Shown piece after piece: positions 10,701-23,933 of a stretch of 26,512 nt of DNA (within the stretch, counting starts at the first letter, position 1; the number at the start of each line of letters is the position of its first letter). The stretch lies in assembly GCF_000002865.3 (NCBI RefSeq), contig NW_001865056.1, forward strand, positions 294,455 to 320,966, read 5' to 3'. Under the pieces are notes generated by a model that worked only from the letters and a program-made list of their open reading frames with translations, was not told the DNA's origin and searched no databases. This DNA comes from Monosiga brevicollis MX1. Lineage: Eukaryota; Opisthokonta; Choanoflagellata; Craspedida; Salpingoecidae. A program made the translations under genes and the position numbers.

Positions 10701-11460
10701 GTTGCCGGTAAAGAACGAGGCCAACCAACGAGGCCAAAGCACTGCTGGGGCGGGTCAAAAGATGGAATAACCGATTGCTCAGAAGAGTGGGTGCTGTTGG
10801 CACGGGCGTGGATGGGCTGAACCGGTCGCACGATCGAGCGCATCTACACAATGGGACGAAGCACACGATGAAACGGTCGGTGCCATCTATGAGTGTTGGC
10901 ACCGCATTCCCATCAAAGCAGGTATCATGAAAATCCCAGGAGGATGAAACAAGGGAGGGAAGCGGGGTGGAGAGAGAGAGAGAGGCACACACAAGAGGCC
11001 GCAAACCCGGAAAAGACCAGAAAAGCAAAGGCAACCGGGCAAGCGAGGGCAGAAGCACTCCTTTGAAAAAAAAGGGGGGGCGGGGGGGAAGCGAGGGGGA
11101 GGTAGGGGAGCGCGCACCTGCAAAACGGAAATTCACAAACAAACCGCCATCGCTCTGTGTGTGTGTGTGTGTGTGTGTGTGTCCTTCACAACGCGAGACA
11201 ACCTTTTGTTCTTCCAAGAGAAGAAGAATGAAAAGAAAAAAAAAGATTTCCCGCCCGCCCCTGTCCCTGCGATGCTGGGTTTCCTCAAGGTCCATAGGAT
11301 TGTGTTTGCTCTAAGCTTGGGCAGATTCATCGAGCATGTGCTTGTGCATACTCGGCACGTGAAGGACTACTATCAATTTGGCCAGGTGCATTGGCTTTTA
11401 TCTTGAGACATGTGCTGTAATGCAGGGTGAAGAACCAAAGGAAGAAAGAGTGGGCAGGAC
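10701..11460. other. Gap between forkhead gene start and MPR-like gene stop
   Basis: About 760 bp between two tandem minus-strand genes. It contains a GA run (10971-10982), a G-rich tract (11075-11107) and a TG repeat (11156-11182). It should include the forkhead promoter and the receptor 3' UTR. The open frames across it are low-complexity and not convincing genes. Confidence 0.45.
11156..11182. repeat. (TG)13 microsatellite
   Basis: A perfect TG dinucleotide run between the forkhead gene and the receptor gene. It sits close to G-rich and A-rich low-complexity tracts. Confidence 0.9.
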
Positions 11461-13320
11461 TTAAGAGTAAAGCTTCTCTTCCTCCGCATCATCGTCAATG
11501 TCGCTATCGTCATCGTCAATCTCGAGGCCCGTGGAGTAGATTTTCTGCTCACGTCGAAGCGAGAGTGAGGTATGAGGAGAGATGCAACAGGCAACGCGCC
11601 GGGGCGAAAGTGGTGCACATACGTTGTAGGAAACGGGGCGATCGACGGGGGCCCGCTTGCCGCAAGTGGCCATGAACATGCAACCGTCCTAGGACCGTGG
11701 GAAGGCAGTGAGGTGTGGGGTGCGGAATCAGAACAAGGGCACAAGTAGTTCTTTTTTCTCCTAAGCGCAAGGCAAAGGTGGAGCAGCGTGTTCAACCAAC
11801 CAACCTTGATAGCACTGAAGAGGGTGCCCCAAAAGTTGTGGTTGGGGATCATCTCCAAGCCGGTCTTGCCGGCCACAAATCGGTTGAAGAGAATGCCCAC
11901 AATCAGGTAGAAAAGGAAGACGACGATGAAGATGATCAAAAGGATCGTGCCCGTGCTCAAGCCGGTATTGCCGCCAATAAAGCTGCACTTTTCCACGGGC
12001 TTTGGGCCACACTTCTTGTACAGCTCTGAATCGGTGGGGCAAGCCGCACACGTGTTCCACACAAAGCTAAGGAGAGGCCACAACACCAGATTAGTAAGGA
12101 AAAATACACACATATGTCCTGAATGCCACGCGCGTGATGACTGCCGTGGGCGGAAGGGTAAGACGTACAGGTACTGGAGATGTGAGATCTCATCAGCAAA
12201 GGTGGGCGTCCCCTGTGAGATCAGCAGGCAGTGAAGAAGAAGAACGAAAAAAGGGGGTGAGCACAGAGCAAAACGCAAAATGAGTGCACTCAGATACGCT
12301 GACCACAGTTCCAACACGATCCATGGAGGTGTGCGCGTTTCAGGGCTCAAGCAAAGACCATGGGGCAGTAACAGGTATAAACGTACGTAGCCAACGTCAG
12401 CACAAAAAAAGATGATGATGGTTTTGCGACCCTCGCAGTCCGAACTGCCAGAATTGACGCAGGATTGAGACTTTTGGCCTGGGCCGTAGGTGTATCGCAA
12501 ATCACCATCTGGTTGACAGACACGCGACATCAGGCGGGTAAGGTACCATGGCCTTTGCGGGAAGATGTGTGCGTGCGCGCCAGAAGAACACGTGCAAGGT
12601 GGATGTAAAAAGTCTATGCATTGGCATTGGGGCAAGGAAGCACACATACCACGAAGGCTGAAGAGGCGGGCGTTGTCGATGGTGCCACCAATGTACGAGC
12701 CGTTCTTGCCGGGCTCAGTCTGCGATGACATCCGATCATCAATGCCCAACAACATACATGAGCGAGGTGGGGGATATACGCGACGCAGGCGGCTGGAAAC
12801 ATGAGATGTACACACGCGCGCGCGCGCATTTGCACTGACCTGCAGCATGCCAGCTCCCGATGCAACGTCATCGGCTTCAGCGTTGATCTCACCACACACG
12901 TTGATGTAAAAGTCGTAGTCAGTCTAAGATGACATCAAGCCAGGTGAAGATCAGAAAGGTTCAGGTCGAAAAATAAGGCTGCAGGGCGAAGCGGTTCATA
13001 CATACCAGTTGCTGGTTGGTGGCATCATCGTAGCCACCATATTGTACGGTTTTGTAGTTGTCCGACTCCAAGGTTGAGCCTGTGCGGGGCCTACGGTCGG
13101 CGCGGAAGCCACAGCAAAAGGGACGTGAATCGGACAAACTGATGTGCAGGATGCAAACAAGTTATGAGACGAACATTTTGCGCAGAACGTTGATGTCATA
13201 GGTGGTACCGTCATCGTCCGTGTACTTGCAGGACGGTGAACCGCTGCTGTCTGACTGGGCCACGGTAAGACCGGCGAGCAGAAGCACTGCCGCGGTGCCC
13301 AATACAAGCCAGCGAGCCAT
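11461..13320 (-). CDS. Cation-dependent mannose-6-phosphate receptor-like protein (MRH domain, one TM)
   Basis: Nine exons: 13171-13320, 13006-13065, 12840-12923, 12650-12719, 12387-12508, 12169-12212, 11805-12066, 11623-11688, 11461-11544 (313 aa; human M6PR is 277). A signal peptide (residues 1-21, LVLGTAAVLLLAGLTVA) precedes an MRH lectin domain up to ~190. A membrane span lies at ~216-238 (GTILLIIFIVVFLFYLIVGILF), followed by the family signature VAGKTGLEMIPNHNFW and DGCMF. All four residues that bind mannose 6-phosphate in M6PR have counterparts: Gln98 (SGAGMLQ), Arg149 (CEGRK, seven residues before the next Cys as in M6PR), Glu170 and Tyr176 (DEISHLQY). Cys residues expected for the lectin disulfides are present. 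The cytosolic tail is very acidic (DDDDSDIDDDAEEE) and ends KLYS, without the M6PR HLL signal. A Golgi-endosome sorting receptor is inferred. The first junction (donor GTCTCA) is the least sure. An in-frame ATG at 13359 is less likely, because the signal peptide starts at 13320. Confidence 0.85.
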
Positions 13321-14101
13321 GCTGGGAGGGGACTGAACGCAAGAGGAAATGGGAACCAAAAGATACCAGACGCGCGCGTGCTATGATATATCTACGGCCC
13401 AGGAGGAGCAGTGAGAGGGACCGACATGAGGCAGGGGCATGAACCAGGGGCGAAGCAAGTGGATGGGGCACCCCAAGCCAGCGCAACACATCCACGTGAT
13501 TGTGCTTTCCATTGACTCCAAATAACATTGAAGGCCGACCACCCACACCCAACCTGCCACCCTATTCCTGCCTTTCGCATCATCCTGCCATGCCAAAGGT
13601 GTGCTCCACACCGCGAGCTTGTTGGCAGTCCGAGCGCACGCCGGCATGGCCCTCCAAAAAGAGAAGCGAAAAGTCGTGTTGGTCGTTTTTGCCAGCTCAA
13701 CACACACACACACACACACACACAAAAGCAACTTTGGCAGCATCGATCGCAAGGGACGATCGAGTCTGTTCACGCCTTGTCCCGTGAATAGCACTGCCAG
13801 GACCATGCCCGAAAGATCAAAAATCCCCAGCACCGTACACTAACCACAACCCGCCCAGAGATCGCCAAGACTCGACCCCCAGCTCGTTCACTGCACCTGC
13901 GCTACAAAAATGAAAAAAATTGAAAAAGCCACGAGTGACTGACTGACACGTTTCATCTCTCTTTTGAACCTCCTCTCTCACTCGAAGAACTTTGTTGAAC
14001 TTTGTTGTTGAAGCTCTCTCTCTCTCTCTCTCTCTCTAAATCTCTCTCTTCAGAATTTCCGATATCGTGACTGCATTCGCATGTATATTACTGGGTCAGA
14101 A
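13321..14101. promoter_or_regulatory. Divergent promoter region MPR-like gene / tandem esterase
   Basis: About 780 bp between divergent starts. It contains a CA repeat (13700-13724) and a CT-rich stretch (14015-14050) immediately upstream of the esterase start, probably in its 5' UTR. No coding exon is supported. Confidence 0.5.
13700..13724. repeat. (CA)12 microsatellite
   Basis: A perfect AC/CA run in the divergent gap upstream of the receptor-like gene. Confidence 0.9.
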
Positions 14102-17038
14102 ATGGTGGCACGAGATGCGTACGGCGGCGGCGTGCTGTTGTTGGCCTTGATCTGCAGCGTGAGCTCGGCGCTCTCTCATGGTTATTCTGTGGGTGGTGTT
14201 GCTACTGCACGGCCGCATCAAGGCCTGTATCAACTCCCGCCGTTGCTCGAGTTTGCCAACGGCACTCATGTCACCGACGCAGCGGCCCTTGCAGCGCGAC
14301 GCGCGGAAGCTCGTCAGCTGCTCGCCGACACCTTTTACGGCCACTTCCCCAAAGACGTGCCTGTCATCGCGCACGTGGAATGGCACCACAGCACTGTTGC
14401 GCGTCAAGTGAATGACTCCTTTGTCAACATTACCTATCGCACGGCACAGAACATCTCAATCACTATCCAGATCGAGCTTCTCATCCCCAGCCAGTGCACG
14501 GCCGCCCACCCCTGCCCGCTCTTTTTGACACAGGGCAATCACCGCCGTTGGGCGCTTGCTGGTGTGGGCCGTGGGTATGTGGGACTTGTATACCCCGGAG
14601 CCGACAGCTTGGATCAGACCGATGGCTTTCGCCTGGCCTATCCAGACGCCACTTGGGGGCTCATTGCCCGCCGCGCTTGGCTCGGCATGCGTGTCCTGGA
14701 CTACGCCATTGAGTTGCCCTTTATCCAACCGGACCAGGTCTGCATCACTGGCCATTCCCGCAACGGCAAGCAAAGCATGATTTTTGCCGCCTGGGACGAA
14801 CGCATCAGCGCTGTCATCTCCTCCAGCTCCGGAGCCCCAGCCATGTCCCCATACCGCATGACCTCCAGTTTCACGCTCTCCGAGTCTCCCTATGGCACCT
14901 GGCCCAATGCTCCGCCCGAACTCAACTGCAGCTGTACCCGCAACCCGACGGATCCTCGCCCCCTGGATTCACGGTGCTGCTGGTGGCTGCCTTCGGTGGT
15001 TGACTACGATGGCCGGGAGAACGAGATGCCCATTGACAGCCATGCCTTGCTCCTGCTCATCGCCCCACGCCCATTCCTCAGGTTTGAGCAGCCTCATTTC
15101 CGATCGTTGCCTCGTAAACGCTTCGAGTGTTGTCAACTCTTTGCCCCTCACCGGCACGGGTTTTTGGTCACATTGATAACGCCTCTATAGCGAATGCGCC
15201 CTGAACGATCCCTGCGATCCCACCTTTGCTGTCGAGAGCAGCTATCAAGCGGCGCGGCCCGTATATGCACTCGACAATGCCACGGACCGTCTGCGCATTC
15301 ACTACCGCGATGGTCAGCACCACGGTTTTGAAGAAATTCAGGTTTGTCCGGGCGTGTCGAGGCTGCCAACGCACACCACAAACGCAAGGACGCCCGCCGA
15401 CACGCAGCTGTCGTTTGTTTTGACCGCACGTCTATCCTCCCTGGTTAGAACTACTTTGACTTTTTCGACGCGGCTTTCCAGCGCTCATCGTTAAATGCCA
15501 GTATTGCCACTGCTTTTCCCGAGGTAAAGTTCATCCGCCGCCATGAAAATTCGTGCATGGCTGCCATTCACCCATCCTTTTCCTTGCGACCTGACGTTGC
15601 CATACGGGCTGACATGCCGGACAGCTCCTCTTTCATAACTTCTCTTGGGCGAGCTGGAGCGTTGGGCGAAAGCCCCTCGCCTTTCCTAGCCATGGCTCCA
15701 CTACAACCCAGATTCGATGGCTTTTGGGTGAAACTGAGGAGCACCCGCTGCCCTGGTCCCCAGGTGGTGGCTATGGCCTGGATAGTCTTGAGTACATTGA
15801 GCAAATGTTTGGCACTGGTACGCCTGTCGGTGCTGGGCGAGTGTGCTGGGCTTTTGCTTTGTTTTGTTTTGTTTTGTTTCAAATTACTGTTTTGGTTTGA
15901 AAGCCTTTGTGGTGTGACACTCCCTTTGATCCTGATCTGTGCCCCATCAATACATGTTGCCAGGCGATGAATTGGTGCAGACGGAAGGCAACGTCACAAA
16001 GATGGCCGTGAATTTTGGCCCCTACCTCCAGGGCAACCTGTATTACCCCAAAGGCGCCGATCAAGACAATACGCCACGCCCGGCCATCATTTGGTTGCAC
16101 CCCTATTCCTATCAGGTAGGTTGCCTTATTGTCCTGCGCCTGTTCGACCACTCGACCCTTGCCCAGCAAGTTGACATCAGGGGAAAAAAAAAAATATTAA
16201 TTGCATGTCGCAACCAGCCTCACACGCCTGTGTTGGGATGCATCTTGTTTCGTTCGTCGTGCTGGGTCAAATGTGGTTGTGATACGACTGGGCGATGTGG
16301 TAGCGTGGCTATACCGAAGACTATCCGCGAGACTCGGAGCGCGCGTACAGTCAGCTAGCACAGGCTGGCTACGTTGTGCTAACATACCACCAGGCAGGAT
16401 TTGGTCATCGCCTGCAAGAAAAGCGCAGCTTTTACCACCGCTTTCCCGAGTGGTCGTTGCTTGGCAAGCTGGTACAGGACGTATCTTCTGCGTTTGACTT
16501 TCTCGCTGCGCCCTTCAATGGGAGTCATCCAGATGGCCTGGACATTCATGACCAACTGGGCCAATGGTATCCACCCATCCAGCCTGAGCACATGTACGTG
16601 GTGGGGTATGCCATGGGTGGCATTGTGGGCACCTACGCCTGCGCCTTGGACGCCCGGTGTGCGGGTATGGCAGCCCTGGCAGCGCTCTCGCCACTGCGCA
16701 ACGACACACTGGCCTCGACCACGGGGGGTCTTTGGACACTATATGAGCAGCACGCCTTGCAGCCCGAGCTTGGATGGTACCGAGAGGATGCTGAAGCTTT
16801 GCCCCTGGATTATGATGCGGTGCTAGCAGCGCTGGGCCGTCGCCCGGCTTTGGTTGTGGATCAGGTGGAGGATCGCACGGTCAACCATCCTGCACTGGCG
16901 GCTCTCATGCACAACGTGACGCAAACGCAGCCCAACGTGCAGTTTCAAACATTGTCAGGCCCGAGTCAACTCAATGATGCGCTCATTCAAGCTGCCCTGG
17001 ATTTTGTGGGCTCAAAAACGCTTGCCGCTGCGCAGTAA
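14102..17038 (+). CDS. Secreted tandem alpha/beta-hydrolase: CE15-like esterase domain plus nucleophile-less second domain
   Basis: Six exons: 14102-15081, 15191-15341, 15449-15523, 15712-15817, 15964-16115, 16304-17038 (732 aa). A signal peptide covers the first ~25 residues (VLLLALICSVSSALS). The first alpha/beta-hydrolase domain (~35-420) has the nucleophile elbow GHSRNGK with Ser219, as in CE15 glucuronoyl/acetyl esterase-like enzymes. It also has the IAPRPFL strand end and the catalytic-His motif GQHHGF (His371). A linker containing IRWLLGETEEHPLPW leads to a second hydrolase fold (~450-732) with PAIIWLHPYSYQ, YHQAGFGHR and FPEWSLLGKLVQD. Its elbow reads GYAMGG, so the nucleophile position is Ala591. 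The first domain is probably an active secreted carbohydrate esterase; the second is probably non-catalytic. Substrate is not known. The ATG at 14102 has a better start context and signal peptide than the in-frame ATG at 14081. Cys-rich CSCTRN and CCWW segments suggest disulfides. Confidence 0.85.
15857..15881 (+). repeat. TTTTG pentamer repeat
   Basis: About four to five TTTTG units within intron 4 of the esterase gene (15818-15963). Confidence 0.8.
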
Positions 17039-18082
17039 GCGACGGAGGCGCTCGAGTTCTCTATTTTGCGTGGCCAGTTTCTGTGCGCGAGATTCACGAA
17101 GTGTGAGCCTCGGGAAAGTCAGGCTGGGGATGGTACTTTTAGGTTCGGGCCTTGAATGAACGTCATTAAGAATTGATCTCATAGCGTGAGCGTTTTACCT
17201 TGCGATACCAGTCTGGGGTGCGATCTTCGGTTGGAGGCCGACGCTCTGGATGATGATTTTGAAACGCAATTCTGTTGTCATTGACGAGCCAAAAGCAGGT
17301 GGTGAGTGAGGGCGTTTGCCAAAGAGCGGAGGATCAGGAAGGCAAGGGGGAGGGCGGGCGCACTGGGCTCGGGCCGTCAGCTGCTCAATCTCAACACGAA
17401 GCGCGGCTTCGCGTTGCGCCCAATCGTTCTGCGCTGTCTGCTGCTCCTATCGCACATGGAGGTTTGTGCTTAATCCGCATGCGTGGCCCACGAGCACAAG
17501 CGGGGGCAAGCCCGGGAACGTGTCGTGGTCAGAAGGGGGGGCGGGTTCAAGTCGTACCTGGCGAAGAGCAGCGAGCTCAGCGGCGTGTTCCTCTTCCCGT
17601 TGCGTCAGTGAAGCCAGAGTTTCGTCGAGTGTGGCGCTGAGACGATGTCGTTCCTCACTCACGTGGAGCAGGCGCTCTTGTATGGTTGCTTCCAGGCGAG
17701 CCTGATCGACTCGCAAAATCTCTTCACGGCCTAACCCCAAGCGAAACACAGATGACAAAGTCTTGAGGCTGCAACCGTCATCCAAAGTTGTGCCAGTGGG
17801 ACGGCGGAATGCTGCTTATGGAAACCGTCTTGTACCTCGAAGGGAGGCACAGGCAGGGCAGGTTGTTGATGCAGGCAGCACATGCGTTTCAAGCCGTGCA
17901 CGGGCTTGCGCAGCAGCATACTGAAGCCCGGACAGGCAAGTCTGGTTGTCCCTGTGCGCGGCGAGTAAGCGACCGAGGCTTCGGCCAAATTCAACGGCAC
18001 TGGGCATGAGTGCGATGGCTTGGCCCTCGAGGCCGGTGTCGGCCTGCGGCAACTGGGCCCGATCCATCTGGGCCCGATCCAT
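17012..18082 (-). CDS. Small coiled-coil protein, family not recognised
   Basis: Five exons: 17836-18082, 17558-17730, 17364-17446, 17209-17271, 17012-17108; 220 aa. I do not recognise the family. Residues ~83-165 are a Glu/Arg/Leu-rich coiled coil (ARLEATIQERLLHVSEERH, REEEHAAELAALRQ, EAALRVEIEQL). A polar patch follows (NHHPERRPPTEDRTPDW), then a second short helix (NRELERLRRLLRSGKRF). The N-terminal part (~1-82) is helical with two CxxC-spaced Cys (TCPAC). The last junction uses donor GTATCG at 17208. If it is not spliced, the frame ends at 17166 with a basic tail. The spliced form runs 27 bp into the convergent esterase CDS. The start is also uncertain: the first ATG codons lie in a 15 bp tandem duplication, and in-frame ATGs exist at 18127 and 18148. 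A cytoskeletal or centrosomal role would be a guess only. Confidence 0.6.
18053..18082 (-). repeat. 15 bp tandem duplication spanning the start codon
   Basis: The unit ATGGATCGGGCCCAG occurs twice in tandem on the minus strand. The coiled-coil protein therefore begins MDRAQMDRAQ, with two equivalent start codons (18082 and 18067). Confidence 0.9.
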
Positions 18083-20886
<2,804 letters not shown>

Positions 20887-21897
20887 ATCGGGAGACCGTA
20901 CCATCATGTTTCCCTTTTTTTAGTTGCTAAAAGTGTCTTGTGTGATTGACAACAAACTATTTGTTCTCCCCTTTCCCTCTTTTGCTTCCTTCACCTACTT
21001 GTTTGTTGATTGCCTCTCCCCTGCTCGACCCTACGACATATTCCTTTGCATTTCTGCGCTGTCTTTCCTCCTCTTCTTTCTTGCCCATGTTGTTCTCCTT
21101 TACACCCCCACCTCGCTGTCTGTGGTGTCGATGCTTTTGTGGATCACCCGCCTTTGTGTGGCATTTTTGCCCTCCCACCTCCCACCTCCAGTGTGTTGTT
21201 GCGTCTCGCGTTCTCGTGTTGATTTGATGTGGTCTCTTTCCTTTTTCTCTTTTTGATTGTTTGGTGTGTTTATGCACAGTCGCGCCTCTCCAACGGCGCG
21301 CACGTTGACTGATTTCTCCTGTTGACAAAAGGTGGGGGGATGACATGTGTGACTGGCGCTTGCATGCACCGAGCATATGTTCCCACCACGCTTCAATGAC
21401 GGGCACTCGCCGTGCGGAAGCCCGCTTGCCCAACGATCAAAATGAATTCAGCGTTAATGGCGCGCAACTCCTTTCTAATGCTTCACGTCTTCCCTCGTGC
21501 CAACTTCAACGTGAGTCACCCTCTTCAAGTCCAAACTTATGTTGGTGGGAATGGTTCACCGTGGCGGAGATTGAGCAGTGAAGTCGTTGGTCAAAGTGGG
21601 GGTTCAGCGATTGCGTTGTTCGATTTACGCCCAACTGGGGCTAAGGAAGAGTGTTATAGTTAAAATAGAGCTCAGCTCATGACCGTCTGCATACTTGCAC
21701 ACATGAAAGGGGGGGTGGGCAGGAGAAAGAAGGCAAGTCTCGTGTGGCAAGGGCAGAGGGGGCTGACACTGGAATAGAGTGAAGAAAAAAAATAATCATG
21801 CATGATCACCAAGAACAAAAGGAGACAAAACAGTCCACACACATCAATCGAGGAATAGAGATGAAGGCAAGGCGGCACGGGAATGTGGCGGTGTGAG
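20887..21897. other. Convergent gap CDC42 / SH2 gene
   Basis: About 1 kb that should contain both 3' UTRs. It is pyrimidine-rich on plus to ~21260 and of mixed composition after that. Open frames here (for example 20957-21433 on minus) show no domain. No AATAAA was seen near either stop. Confidence 0.45.
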
Positions 21898-23303
21898 CTA
21901 GACCTCAGACGTGACGATGGTTCCCAGAAAATCATCGCCCTGTTGCATGGGAAGAGGTGGACTGGCTCGTTGATCGCTGGGAGATGCTGGCTTTGTGTCA
22001 GTCGCGTGCTTGAAGCTTGAAGCAGATGATTGAAAAGGAGACTGAAAAGGGGTGGCTCCAAAGGCATTGGTTCCCTGGGGGCGGGAAAGAAAGGCATTGG
22101 GCATGCTGGTATTGAAAGCCGAAGGTATTTGGGACGGTTGAGCGGCTGACTGAGCTGTGGGGGCTGAAAAGGCCGAGTGAAAGCCCCCTTGGCTGCTTTG
22201 AGCACCCGATGGCTCAGTCGCACTTTGGTGTGAGGTGCTTTTGGGCATCAGGTGTGCAAAGCTGTTTGAGGGGGCACCAAAAGGACCATCAAACTGTTTG
22301 GCGTCCGTTGAGGAGGCGTCCAAGCTCAGTCTCTCAAGCGAAGCGGCATAGTGTTGGGTCTCATCCTGGGTGCTGTGGGACCTGGCCTGCAAGCTGGAAG
22401 GGATGGCGTGCGCACTTGGGGCTTGAGGCGTGTAGTTGCTCGCCTGCGCGGCCACGACGGGCGACGGGCGTTTCTTTTTCAAATGTTGTTGAAGACGAGA
22501 GTTCCGAACCTCTGCGTCGGGAAAGGCTGCGGATGACACGAGCAAAGGATGGGTTAGTCGTTGAGCTGATGAAATCTAGACTTAATAGGGTTTCAAGGCA
22601 AGGGTGGGATTGACGTACGCTCAAGGCCCCGGGCACTGTCGAGCCGGATGGAGTAGGGCGGGGAAGAAAAGAGGGGGTTGGTGCGAAAGTGATCGACCAG
22701 TTGCTGAACCGTGTGAAAGTTCTGATCGTTCATGGTGTAGACCAAGGTTGGAGGAGCGCCGTGGCTGGGCTGAATGATGTGGGGTTTGATGGATATGTGG
22801 CGGACACCGAGGCTAAACTTGACGCTGAGGGAGAAGGCATGGCCATCGCTGGCGGGTCGAACGAGAAAGGCGCCCACTGTCTCATGGTTGAGATGGGAGC
22901 CAGCGATGGAGGCATCACAATCGGGTCTGTAGTAATCGTTGTCGGACTTGCGGTGACTGACGGGCGGGGGGATGCGCACGTTTTTATCAGAGAGTTGACT
23001 CGAGACTTCGACGTATTGATGGGCCTCGTCACCTGTGCGTGCCGAGGCTTGTTGCCAACGCCGCTGCCGAGAGGCTCTGTGAGACTACGTGGCACGAAGG
23101 GGGTGTTGTGGTGGGTCAGTGGAGTGAGCCATGCACGGCAAACGGCAAGAGAGAGAGAGAGGGAGAGAGAGGGAGAATGGCAGCATTGTCTGGTGGGCAA
23201 GGTGGCAGGTGCAAGCTTGTACCGGGTCATCGGCGTCGACGCTATTGGCCACGACATAATCGCCGCCGGCTCTACCCGATGCCGAAGCGCGCGATGGGGC
23301 CAT
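21898..23303 (-). CDS. SH2-domain adaptor protein
   Basis: Three supported exons: 23223-23303, 22619-23024, 21898-22526; 371 aa if translation starts at 23303. Residues ~58-160 form an SH2 domain: the phosphotyrosine-pocket motif GAFLVRPAS (invariant Arg83), then FSLSVKF, GVRHISIKP, YTMNDQNFHTVQQLVDHFRTNPL. Ahead of it are tyrosines in DYVVA, QYVEV and NDYYRP contexts that could themselves be phosphorylated. The ~200-residue tail is Ser/Gln/Ala/Pro-rich and disordered-looking, with repeated PF and NAF motifs (NAFL, TNAFGATPFQSPFQ) and two more Tyr. No kinase or other catalytic domain is visible, so a docking or adaptor role is inferred. The 5' end is uncertain: 23303 follows an in-frame TAG at 23310, and earlier exons may exist (see 24271-24384). 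The exon 2 acceptor could be GACGAG at 23025 (used) or CACAG at 23033. Confidence 0.72.
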
Positions 23304-23868
23304 ACTGTGCTACAGGCGCAGTGTTGGGTTGGGAGACGCGCCAACAGCGGCGAGCAGCGCGAGGTCCTTCAACTTGAGGCAGACAGCAAAGGCAGTCGCG
23401 ATGTTGAAGGCGAGACGCCGAGGCTTGCACTCGTCTTGATTTTGTTTGGTGTGACCGCTACTCACACACACGGGGGCAACACGCAAGGAGCAGCAGCAAC
23501 AGCAGCGCGCGCGCGTGGAAATGGACCAACAACATTCAACCAACTGGCGCTGATTCAGGAGAAGTGCGCCAACAAACGCTGTGCCCCTCTCTCCTGCACG
23601 AAAAGGATAGCCGCCGGTGGGCAAGAAGGCGGCGGCGGTGGCGGCGGCGGTGTTCAGGTTCTTGCTGCGGACTGGCGCGTCATCGATTGGGACAGGAAAA
23701 GCCCAAGTCCGAGAAAAAGCCAGACACATGCACGGACAACAAGGCGAGGAGACAGGGAGGGATGGGGTGGTGGGCAACAGAGGGGAAAGGGGAGAGGGGG
23801 AGCCAAAAAGAGGTGGGGAAGGGGTTGCGAAGGTAAGAATGCGGACTCGGAACAGTGTCCCTCTGTGT

Positions 23869-23871
<3 letters not shown>

Positions 23872-23929
<58 letters not shown>
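23872..23929. repeat. (GT)n microsatellite, about 29 units
   Basis: A GT run interrupted once near its start (TGTGTGTGTCTGTG) and ending in GCGTGCGT. It lies upstream of the SH2 gene on the minus strand. Confidence 0.9.

Positions 23930-23933
<4 letters not shown>

Noticed and set aside
11373..12899. A 508-codon minus frame
   Set aside because: It contains receptor exons joined by unspliced introns. The real protein uses only parts of it, in several frames. The frame is open by chance.
23460..23700. GCC-rich minus-strand segments (Ala-rich, then Cys-rich) as SH2-gene exons
   Set aside because: Possible acceptors exist, but no donor keeps the reading frame to the next known exon. The composition is low-complexity.
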